A stretch of DNA of 38,162 nt from a virus. Location of the stretch: positions 1 through 38,162 of the IMG/VR virus record IMGVR_UViG_3300046648_000140; one strand, given 5' to 3'. Shown here piece after piece: positions 29,262 to 35,250 of the stretch. The notes below the pieces were generated by a model. It was not told the DNA's origin, made no database searches, and saw nothing but the letters and a program-made list of their open reading frames with translations. The first letter of the stretch is position 1. Each line of letters opens with the position of its first letter. Both the position numbers and the translations under genes were made by a program.

Positions 29262-29508
29262 GGACTACACGAACGCGACCAAACTCGCCGGTATGGCGCT
29301 TGAGAACGCGCTAAATTCGGCGTCGAACAATACCGAGGCCGTCGAGGTCGCCGAAATGTTCGTAACGCTCGGTACAGCGTTCCTCCGCAGCGTGTGCGGC
29401 GAGGAATACGCGAAAGCGATACTTGAGGCCGGGTTAGTCGATATGGAACGCCCGTCAGTCCTGAAGGTCGTCCGCGTCGAAATGCCCGGCACCGGGACCA
29501 AGCACTAA
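29254..29508 (+). CDS. Small helical protein (84 aa), last gene of reversed operon
   Basis: This protein is not recognised. It is mostly helical (NATKLAGMALENALNSASNN, EVAEMFVTLGTAFLRSVCGE, YAKAILEAGLVD). GGAG lies upstream of ATG 29254. Its stop overlaps the stop of the opposing 29505-29876 gene by 4 bases, and no terminator is visible between them. Transcripts of the two operons would therefore run into each other here. Confidence 0.6.
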   Translation: MSKDYTNATKLAGMALENALNSASNNTEAVEVAEMFVTLGTAFLRSVCGEEYAKAILEAGLVDMERPSVLKVVRVEMPGTGTKH

Positions 29509-29876
29509 CGCTTGTCCGGCTCAACCCCTAACGCAACCCGGCCGATTTTGTGGGCAATGTCGAAAACCTTCGCCAGCGCGTTGATTTCGGCCGGAGTTGT
29601 CGCGTTCTGAATCATCTGCGCCGCCTTCGCCCGAATCGCCCGAGCGACCGTCAGGTCGTCCTCGTTGAACCGGGCGAGTAAATTCGCCGCGTCGCCACTT
29701 TGACTAGTGACGGCGCGGACCTTTTCCGCTTCCTGCCGCCGTTCCTCGGCCCATCCTTCCTTGTCCGCCCGTGAGGCCAGCGTCGCCGGGTACAGGGCGT
29801 ATTTTTCGGCCAGCTCACTCAGACTTGCTGTCCCCTGGGCATACTCCATTCGGATTGAAGGCCAGTCAGTCGCCAT
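29505..29876 (-). CDS. HTH protein, small-terminase-like (123 aa)
   Basis: The N-terminal helix-turn-helix (about residues 5-45, YAQGTASLSELAEKYALYPA then LASRADKEGWAEER) is the type found in one class of phage small terminase subunits and related DNA-binding proteins. The C-terminal ATTPAEINALAKVFDIAHKI also fits that class. A different small terminase lies directly upstream of terL, so this one may be a regulator or a remnant of another packaging module. It overlaps the glycosyltransferase gene by 11 bases and belongs to that operon. It contains one copy of the dispersed 11-mer. Confidence 0.68.
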   Translation of the reverse strand: MATDWPSIRMEYAQGTASLSELAEKYALYPATLASRADKEGWAEERRQEAEKVRAVTSQSGDAANLLARFNEDDLTVARAIRAKAAQMIQNATTPAEINALAKVFDIAHKIGRVALGVEPDKR

Positions 29877-30753
29877 TACCCTTCACCTTTAGCGTCATTC
29901 CGTAGTTATTGGTTCCGGCCGGGATTATTGCCGAATCGCTGCGGATCAGCTTTTGAAGCTTGAAACCCGAGTAATCGACGTGGTGGTGTACCCGGCCGAA
30001 CCGCATAACGATTCGCGAAACGTCGGGGTGAACGGCGACCTGCATCGCGCTTTTCGCGGTCGTCCCTTCCTTAAAATAGAACTCGTCCGAGTTGCCACCT
30101 CCGATAGTTTGGGTGGTCAATTTCTCTTGCAGAAAGGCGTTGAATTGAACCGTACACCATCCCGCCTTGAGCATATCGAGGGATAAAATCGTGTCCTCGT
30201 TGTATCGACCGCGCCACCGAAACGGCGTGTCGTTTCGGATCAAGTTGCAGGAGTAAATCCGGGTATTGGTTACGAACGGTGGCATTTTGGTCTTGCGCGA
30301 CGCGAACATAAAATAATTCGGTCCGGCCATTGCCACGTTCTTATAGCGCTGGCAAAAGTCCTCCATCGCACGCCAGAAGGCCGGCGATTTCGTCGGCACC
30401 TTCAGGTTGTGATTGAGGCGGTAAAACGCCTTTATGTTGTCGTCCATGACCCAGTGCCATTTGTGACCCTCGCTTATCGAATGGTCCCAGATGAAATTGC
30501 GCGCCGGTCCCGGTCCGGTCGACTTGGATAGCCCGAGGCCGTCGCAGAGTTCGTACCGGGCTTTATACGACTGATCCAGCACGATCAGCTTCGACTTGTC
30601 GCCGCCGACTGCCGCCAGATACGCCTTGTATTCCTGTTCCTCGATAACCAGCCGATGCTTAACGCCCATCGCGTCGAGGGCTCGCGACGTAATCATGTAT
30701 TCCGCCCGGCCCTTGCTCGGGATATAGAGCGGGAACTGCGGGTGGTCATTCAT
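29866..30753 (-). CDS. TAGT/GREB1-like glycosyltransferase, possible DNA modification
   Basis: This 295-aa protein has the pattern of the TET-associated glycosyltransferase family proposed from comparative genomics for phage DNA base modification. Visible features are FPLYIPSKGRAEYMITSRAL (nucleotide-sugar side of a GT-A-like fold), HRLVIEEQEYKAYL, GPGPARNFIWDHSISEG, and WVMDDNIKAFYRL with Asp104-Asp105 as probable metal ligands. It would add a sugar to a modified base, but acceptor and donor are unknown. It follows a ParB-like gene with an 8-base overlap. No TET/JBP oxygenase is recognisable in the genome. The start at 30753 is preferred to 30768. Confidence 0.72.
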   Translation of the reverse strand: MNDHPQFPLYIPSKGRAEYMITSRALDAMGVKHRLVIEEQEYKAYLAAVGGDKSKLIVLDQSYKARYELCDGLGLSKSTGPGPARNFIWDHSISEGHKWHWVMDDNIKAFYRLNHNLKVPTKSPAFWRAMEDFCQRYKNVAMAGPNYFMFASRKTKMPPFVTNTRIYSCNLIRNDTPFRWRGRYNEDTILSLDMLKAGWCTVQFNAFLQEKLTTQTIGGGNSDEFYFKEGTTAKSAMQVAVHPDVSRIVMRFGRVHHHVDYSGFKLQKLIRSDSAIIPAGTNNYGMTLKVKGNGD

Positions 30754-31363
30754 ACGACTTATCCGCATAGGTTTCGATTTCGATAAACGGAAACCAAACC
30801 ATCCGAGTTTTGTCCGTGATCTTTTGTTCGATCAACGCGGCGAACTCGTCGACATGAGCCTGACAAGCGAAGTGAACGTGAATCGACCGAAAGGCCGTTT
30901 TGTCCTCCTGCTTGAACTCCGGCATTCCTTCCCATTCGGCTAGCGCGTCGGTTTCGCCGTGCGCAAATTCCAGGAACAGAGTGGACAAATCACCCTCGCT
31001 AAAGCCGACTAAATCGAGGTCGACGCCCAAATCTTGCAGGCCGGCAATCTCAAGCCGTAACAGCTCCTCGTCCCACCCGGCATTCAGCGCGAGCTTGTTG
31101 TCGGCCAAGATATACGCCCGGCGCTGGTTGTCGTTGAGGTGCCCCAGCTCGATTACCGGGACCGTCTCGAAACCCAACTTACGCGCTGCCAACAGGCGAC
31201 CATGCCCGGCAATAACCCCGTTCAAGCCGTCGACCAATATCGGGTTAGTCCAGCCGAATTCCTTGATGCTGGCGGCGATCTGCGCCACCTGCGCATCGTC
31301 GTGCGTTCTCGCGTTGTTCGCGTAGGGCACAAGGTCGGCGACTTTCCGTTGTTCAACCTGCAT
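30746..31363 (-). CDS. ParB/Srx-like nuclease-fold protein, partner of the glycosyltransferase
   Basis: This 205-aa protein has an N-terminal ParB/sulfiredoxin-like domain: RKVADLVPYANNARTHDDAQ (box I region), then NPILVDGLNGVIAGHGRLLA (box II with GHGR). The C-terminal half (about 120-205) carries QEDKTAFRSIHVHFACQAHV and DKTRMVWFPFIEIETYADKS. From memory this tail is typical of ParB-like proteins encoded next to TAGT genes. Some members of the fold are nucleases or ATP-using enzymes; the activity here is unknown. ATG 31363 is preferred to TTG 31381. A promoter and terminator lie upstream. Confidence 0.78.
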   Translation of the reverse strand: MQVEQRKVADLVPYANNARTHDDAQVAQIAASIKEFGWTNPILVDGLNGVIAGHGRLLAARKLGFETVPVIELGHLNDNQRRAYILADNKLALNAGWDEELLRLEIAGLQDLGVDLDLVGFSEGDLSTLFLEFAHGETDALAEWEGMPEFKQEDKTAFRSIHVHFACQAHVDEFAALIEQKITDKTRMVWFPFIEIETYADKSYE

Positions 31364-31390
31364 ATGGTTTATTCCGGTCAAAACGCGGGC

Positions 31391-31455
31391 ATAAAAAAAC
31401 CCGGTGGGGACCGGGTTTTTCTGGAGCTACTTCAAAGGGGGATGACTCTGAAAGT
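31391..31455 (-). ncRNA. Candidate short leader RNA ending at a terminator
   Basis: The promoter at 31462-31491 would start a transcript near 31455. It meets a perfect terminator at 31397-31420 after about 40 bases, giving an RNA of about 60 nt. No gene lies between. It may be a free small RNA, or the terminated form of a late leader whose full-length form depends on antitermination. Start and end are predicted, not measured. Confidence 0.55.
31397..31420. terminator. Bidirectional terminator upstream of the ParB gene
   Basis: There is a perfect stem of 10 bp, AAAACCCGGT (31397-31406) with ACCGGGTTTT (31411-31420), and a GGGG loop on the plus strand. Three further A residues precede it, so minus-strand RNA ends in seven or more U. 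It lies between the 31518 gene and the ParB gene. Confidence 0.85.
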
Positions 31456-31461
31456 GATCGA

Positions 31462-31491
31462 ATGCTACCCCCAGCCGTGCAGGAACGTCAA
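31462..31491 (-). promoter_or_regulatory. Strong sigma-70-type promoter, candidate late promoter
   Basis: On the minus strand, TTGACG (31486-31491), an 18-base spacer and TAGCAT (31462-31467) lie in the non-coding gap after the 31518 gene. It directs transcription leftward into the terminator and then the ParB operon. Place and layout (end of nin-like genes, promoter, near terminator) resemble pR' and tR' of lambdoid phages. Confidence 0.6.
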
Positions 31492-31517
31492 GCGCTGGAA
31501 TTGCGAAGTTTTGCCCC

Positions 31518-31847
31518 CTAAAATGCCTCCTCGTCCCGGTCCCAGAAATCGGGGACATACTCCTCGTAACCGCAGTTTTCGAGCGCGCGGATGCACCAAT
31601 GGATTTCGAGCGGGAATTCGTCGTCCTCGCTAATTTCGGTAACAACCCAGCCGGGACATTCGGGCAGGTCGATTAGCTCGCCTAGTTGTTCGAGAGATAC
31701 GCCAGACAGCGCCTCCCTCAATAGTGCGGCGTCGGCTATCCATAGCCGTTCCCCGTCGTCGACGAGGGCGATAGGACCGTCATACATTACGACCACCCCA
31801 CCGATACAGTCCGAGGTTAGTGCTTCCCAAATCGAACGCTGAGCCAT
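31518..31847 (-). CDS. Acidic hypothetical protein (109 aa)
   Basis: This protein is not recognised. It starts MAQRSIWEALTSDCIGGVVV with AAGGAG six bases upstream and is strongly acidic, with a C-terminus EISEDDEFPLEIHWCIRALE and ending in Asp/Glu. No membrane helix is seen. It is the last gene of the early-right operon before the candidate late promoter, so it would be expressed just before late genes. A regulator or anti-host protein is possible but unsupported. Confidence 0.65.
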   Translation of the reverse strand: MAQRSIWEALTSDCIGGVVVMYDGPIALVDDGERLWIADAALLREALSGVSLEQLGELIDLPECPGWVVTEISEDDEFPLEIHWCIRALENCGYEEYVPDFWDRDEEAF

Positions 31848-31869
31848 TTGTATCTCCTTGGTTGTGGAA

Positions 31870-32508
31870 CTAGATAAGGAACGTCGTGCCCTTTCTTGCG
31901 GTACTCGTCTCGCCGACCTCGAACGGTGAAGTCATAATCCGAATGACCGCCGAAACTGGGGCGAGTGCTTCGCGGTCGAGGTCGTCGCAGGCGTCGAAAC
32001 AATCCTCGACAAATCCGGCCCACTCCCGCGCCCATGCCTCGCTGCGAATCCGTACCCCGTACTTGCCGAATAGCCAGTTACGGAACTCCTCGGGCTTTTG
32101 CAGCGGGTCGGAGTTCGCACTCTGGCCGCCTTGGTGCATTCGGCGATAACGGAACAGAACGCCCATCGCAACATACCGGGCGCGCTTAGCTTTGTACGCG
32201 GTCATACGCGGCGATTTGTCGTAAGCCCGAACGAATACAGCGGCCTCGCCGAGTTCACGCTCGTCGTCGTCGGCAAGCGGGTTATACATCCAGTGGCCGA
32301 AGGCGCGGACGTAACCGGGCAGGGTATTGATTGCCTGCTGGATTCGCCCGGCGATTGCTTGATGGACCGCCCGAGTCGTTCGGCCGTCGAATTCGGACAA
32401 CTGAACCGCCCCGCCCAACTTGGCGCGCTCGATAGCGAAGGCCGCGACCGAATCGCCGGGCGAGTAGTAACAATCGTGCCAAGCGAGACGAGCTGAATTC
32501 AGTTTCAT
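31870..32508 (-). CDS. Nin-region protein in the position of antiterminator Q (212 aa)
   Basis: The family is not recognised. ATG 32508 overlaps the previous stop and follows a G-rich site. The protein has MKLNSARLAWHDCYYSPGDS, a basic helical middle (RMTAYKAKRARYVAMGVLFR) and WAREWAGFVEDCFDACDDLD. It is encoded one gene before the promoter-terminator pair at 31.4 kb, where lambdoid phages place Q. Its size (212 aa) is near that of lambda Q (207 aa). It has no visible zinc motif of the Q type, so the role is inferred from position only. Confidence 0.65.
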   Translation of the reverse strand: MKLNSARLAWHDCYYSPGDSVAAFAIERAKLGGAVQLSEFDGRTTRAVHQAIAGRIQQAINTLPGYVRAFGHWMYNPLADDDERELGEAAVFVRAYDKSPRMTAYKAKRARYVAMGVLFRYRRMHQGGQSANSDPLQKPEEFRNWLFGKYGVRIRSEAWAREWAGFVEDCFDACDDLDREALAPVSAVIRIMTSPFEVGETSTARKGTTFLI

Positions 32509-32900
32509 ACGGTCGCCCCCAACTTTTTTACGAGCTGGAAAAAGTCGTCGATATCGAATACGACCCAACTTGCGCCCGGCACATACCAATCGGGCCAGAG
32601 GTCGGACGCGTCGACGTAACAGAACCAGCCTCGCCGGTTGACCTTGAGCGCCAACACTGGACGCGTTCCGACTCGCTGGGCTTGGGCTCTCGCCTGAACA
32701 ATCATGGCGTACAGCTCGCTATTGACCGGCACCAATGCACGCCCCTTGACCTCGACGGCCCACCCCGGCAAACCGTCGATATCGTGACCGCCAGACCGGC
32801 ACTGCTCCAAGTTGCGCTTGAGCCGGACCCCGAGATATTCGTAAGCCAGCGCGATAAATTCACGCTCTACCGTCGCGCCTTTGTTCCGGCTATTGGTCAT
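32505..32900 (-). CDS. Putative PD-(D/E)XK endonuclease (131 aa)
   Basis: This small nuclease-like protein starts MTNSRNKGATVEREFIALAY. It has the core CRSGGHDIDGLPGWAVEVKG, in which Asp42, Glu50 and Lys52 form a PD-(D/E)XK-like set. Such enzymes in nin regions are often Holliday-junction or structure-specific nucleases. A basic region (RLKRNLEQCR) precedes the core. It overlaps the genes on both sides, by 4 and 11 bases. The exact substrate cannot be told. Confidence 0.78.
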   Translation of the reverse strand: MTNSRNKGATVEREFIALAYEYLGVRLKRNLEQCRSGGHDIDGLPGWAVEVKGRALVPVNSELYAMIVQARAQAQRVGTRPVLALKVNRRGWFCYVDASDLWPDWYVPGASWVVFDIDDFFQLVKKLGATV

Positions 32901-33093
32901 TGTTCGCCCCTCCTTGTAAGTGCCGTTCGCAGACCGTCTTGGCCTCGTCGATGTTGTACCCGCTGTAAATAATCGGAGCCGTTCGAGGCGCTCGGGCGAT
33001 GTAAACGGTGGTTCGCTCGTTCACCTTGGACTTTGAAATTATGTAGCCCTCGGGCGTCTCGATTCGGTAGGCGCTCATTTGTTGCCAGTTCAT
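32890..33093 (-). CDS. Small hypothetical protein (67 aa)
   Basis: This protein is not recognised. It starts MNWQQMSAYRIETPEGYIIS and is probably a small beta-rich fold (ERTTVYIARAPRTAPIIYSG) followed by a helix with NIDEAKTVCERHLQG. A second possible start is Met6. It is tightly packed between two coupled genes, overlapping each by 4-11 bases, which supports it as real. Confidence 0.62.
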   Translation of the reverse strand: MNWQQMSAYRIETPEGYIISKSKVNERTTVYIARAPRTAPIIYSGYNIDEAKTVCERHLQGGANNDQ

Positions 33094-33413
33094 GGCCGGC
33101 TCCCGCTGAAATCGATACCGGCCTTTGTCAGTTGAGAACGTATCCAGTCCGGGTCAACCCCGGCGATATGCGCGTGCCACATATCCCCGCGCAAGTAGTA
33201 AGCAGCCGCCTCGCGATAGACTTCGATTTCCCCCCCGTGCCGATTCGTGATTAGGTCGTTAAGCGCGACTGAAACAACCCCCAACATCAGCCGACCTTCG
33301 GCGCAGTCGGGGAACTGGTAGGACATTTTCCGAACCAAGGCGCGGACTAGATCGAAGGTTTCTGGCGGGGTTCTCCGGTCGCCATTGCCGGTACGGCCAC
33401 GATGGGTACTCAT
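33090..33413 (-). CDS. Hypothetical nin-region protein (107 aa)
   Basis: This protein is not recognised with confidence. It has a basic, disordered start (MSTHRGRTGNGDRRTPPETF). A helical body follows (MLGVVSVALNDLITNRHGGE, then EVYREAAAYYLRGDMWHAHI). The C-terminus is VDPDWIRSQLTKAGIDFSG. Small phage proteins of this kind occur near DUF1364 nucleases. It overlaps both neighbours by 4 bases. Confidence 0.65.
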   Translation of the reverse strand: MSTHRGRTGNGDRRTPPETFDLVRALVRKMSYQFPDCAEGRLMLGVVSVALNDLITNRHGGEIEVYREAAAYYLRGDMWHAHIAGVDPDWIRSQLTKAGIDFSGSRP

Positions 33414-33700
33414 ACGTTTACGACTCCCATTTTTATTAGAATTGCCAGCGTTCTTACGACCCCCTCAAGGTGGGCGAGCGAAGCCGCGTCGGCGTCAATA
33501 CGTCGGGTACGCCGGTCGATTTCGTCGTGACAACTTGAACAGGCCCAAGCCCCTAAAAGGTCGTGCGGTTTGAGGCCCATCCCGCACGTCCCCCCGAGGC
33601 GGTAATGCGCAAGCACGGTCGTCTCTGCGTCGAAATTGCAGATGCCCTCAAGGCGTACTTGGCAATCGCGACCACGCGCCAACTTGCGCAGGTTGCTCAT
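33410..33700 (-). CDS. DUF1364 HNH-like nuclease (96 aa)
   Basis: This 96-aa protein of the DUF1364 family has MSNLRKLARGRDCQVRLEGI, then VLAHYRLGGTCGMGLKPHDL and WACSSCHDEIDRRT. Cysteines at 13, 21, 54 and 57 and histidines at 32 and 58 would hold zinc and form an HNH-like site. These proteins are frequent in the nin region and are thought to be recombination nucleases. The start at 33700 is fixed by similarity and by overlap with the previous stop; the open frame upstream is a shadow. Confidence 0.88.
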   Translation of the reverse strand: MSNLRKLARGRDCQVRLEGICNFDAETTVLAHYRLGGTCGMGLKPHDLLGAWACSSCHDEIDRRTRRIDADAASLAHLEGVVRTLAILIKMGVVNV

Positions 33701-34092
33701 TGGTCCACCACGTTCCAGCCCATCCGGTCGGCGAAGTTCGCCCGAGTCCGGTAGAACATCCGGCCGGTATCCATGTCGGCATAGACGACTATCTCGCCTC
33801 GGCGACTTGTCCCGGCTCCGTGCGCGACGCCATAGACCATGTAACGCACGCCGTTCAATAGGACGACCCGACCCGGTGGTGCTTCGACGCGATCTAGCTC
33901 GGCCTTGAGCAGTTCGATTGCCTCGGTCGGGGTCGCGCCGTACTGAAACCATACCGGCTCGGTCGGCTCCTCCATCGCGTTCGCTCCTACGGTGTCGCCG
34001 ATACAAGCCCACGCCGAGGCCAACCCGGTGAGAGAGTTGTAAGTCGAAGCAATCCCGAACTGCCCGTAACGGTCCCGCTGTATCTGTCTCAT
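33697..34092 (-). CDS. DUF1653-like protein (131 aa)
   Basis: The C-terminal half (NGVRYMVYGVAHGAGTSRRG, then EIVVYADMDTGRMFYRTRAN) follows the pattern of DUF1653-type small beta domains (Y-V-G-A-H...VVY...G..W.R...F). The N-terminal half has GQFGIASTYNSLTGLASAWA and VWFQYGATPTEAIELLKAEL. Function is unknown. It overlaps the DUF1367-like gene as TGATG. Assignment is tentative. Confidence 0.6.
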   Translation of the reverse strand: MRQIQRDRYGQFGIASTYNSLTGLASAWACIGDTVGANAMEEPTEPVWFQYGATPTEAIELLKAELDRVEAPPGRVVLLNGVRYMVYGVAHGAGTSRRGEIVVYADMDTGRMFYRTRANFADRMGWNVVDQ

Positions 34093-34589
34093 GCTGCCCC
34101 CTTGAACGCGTCAATTTCCGCCATTTGCGTCAGCCGCTCCTCGGTCAAGGTCGGCCAGTCGTTCTCGATTACATACGCGCAGACGCCGACCCAGAACGCC
34201 TTAAACTCGTCCTCGCCCATATTCGGAAAGGACAGGCTCTGCGGCTTCTTGGTAATCAATACGCCGACCCCCGGAATCGGCGTTTCAGTCTTGTCGCAGC
34301 AGACGCCGGACTCAAATTGCAGCTCCTTGATTACGGCGTGAGATTGCTTGCCGGTGAAGCGGTCGAGGTTCTGCCCGAGGAGTTTCCCGAGGCCGTGAAC
34401 CAGTCGGTTGAACCGTGGATTACGCGGCAGGGTCAGGTAGGCAAATACCCGCGTATTGAGGCGAAACCCGCGTTCGCGCAACATCGAGCGGTCAGCCTCG
34501 GAAGCCGCAACAAATGCCGCCGTAGGCTTACCCGTTACCGGGTCGGTCAGTACGCGCAGGATCAGCTCAATCGGCAGCGGCTTACTCAT
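34089..34589 (-). CDS. DUF1367-like nin-region protein (166 aa)
   Basis: This 166-aa protein is compatible with DUF1367. It has LNTRVFAYLTLPRNPRFNRL, a basic helical stretch, then PQSLSFPNMGEDEFKAFWVG (about residues 115-134), the family's typical SLSF-M-E-EF motif. In lambdoid phages related genes lie just after the P replication gene, as here, and their role is not known. It is separated from the P-like gene by an overlap of 8 bases. Confidence 0.72.
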   Translation of the reverse strand: MSKPLPIELILRVLTDPVTGKPTAAFVAASEADRSMLRERGFRLNTRVFAYLTLPRNPRFNRLVHGLGKLLGQNLDRFTGKQSHAVIKELQFESGVCCDKTETPIPGVGVLITKKPQSLSFPNMGEDEFKAFWVGVCAYVIENDWPTLTEERLTQMAEIDAFKGAA

Positions 34590-35250
34590 CGTTTGGTTTC
34601 CCCTTGATAGTCCCGCGCAACTTGTCGAGCGCAGCCCGGCCGACCTCGGGCGTCCTGCGGCCTTCGACCTTCTCCGGCAGGCCGACCAAGATCGGGCGCA
34701 GCGGTTCGCCGGCTGCGATCATCCGGCAAACAATCTTGTATGCCCGGTTAAACAGCTCCCGGCTCGACTTGAGCGGCAGGGTGGATAGGTTGTAGAGCCC
34801 GACCTCCCGCGCAGCGTGAGACACGGCTACGTGCGACCAGACGACGTGCCCGGCGTTCGGGTAGGCGTTACGTGCCGCTTCCGCGTAGGCGTTATCCTCG
34901 GAAGGTAGGCCGAGGGTTTCCGGGGTTGGATGGCAGAGCGCGATAAACCGGCCAACGCTCGGGACGAAATCCGACGACAACCGGCGGCACGCTTGAACGC
35001 CGAACCGAATCTGCTCGATGCTCGTTATCCCCTCGGCCACAAACCCTTTCGTCATCGATTGCTTGTAGGCCTTGAGGTCGTTGTCGTCCGGCCACGCTTG
35101 GCGCCACGCCGGGAATATCGCCTTCAGTTCCTTGATAAGCGTATTGACGACGCGCCCGGCTGCCTCGTTGATGGCTTTCGGTTCGCTGTCCCCTGGGCAC
35201 GCAGCCGCTCGGGAAGTAATACGGGCGGCGATAGCCTTAACGTGATCCAT
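34582..35250 (-). CDS. Replication protein P-like helicase loader
   Basis: This 222-aa protein is of the phage replication protein P family. It has NTLIKELKAIFPAWRQAW and WPDDNDLKAYKQSMTKGFVA (about residues 50-70), then IEQIRFGVQACRRLSSDFVP and PSVGRFIALCHPTPETLGL. These blocks are typical of P, which brings host DnaB to the O-bound origin. ATG 35250 is preferred to 35277 because a G-run lies seven bases upstream and it overlaps the O-like stop as TGATG. It contains one copy of the dispersed 14-mer. Confidence 0.85.
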   Translation of the reverse strand: MDHVKAIAARITSRAAACPGDSEPKAINEAAGRVVNTLIKELKAIFPAWRQAWPDDNDLKAYKQSMTKGFVAEGITSIEQIRFGVQACRRLSSDFVPSVGRFIALCHPTPETLGLPSEDNAYAEAARNAYPNAGHVVWSHVAVSHAAREVGLYNLSTLPLKSSRELFNRAYKIVCRMIAAGEPLRPILVGLPEKVEGRRTPEVGRAALDKLRGTIKGKPNDE

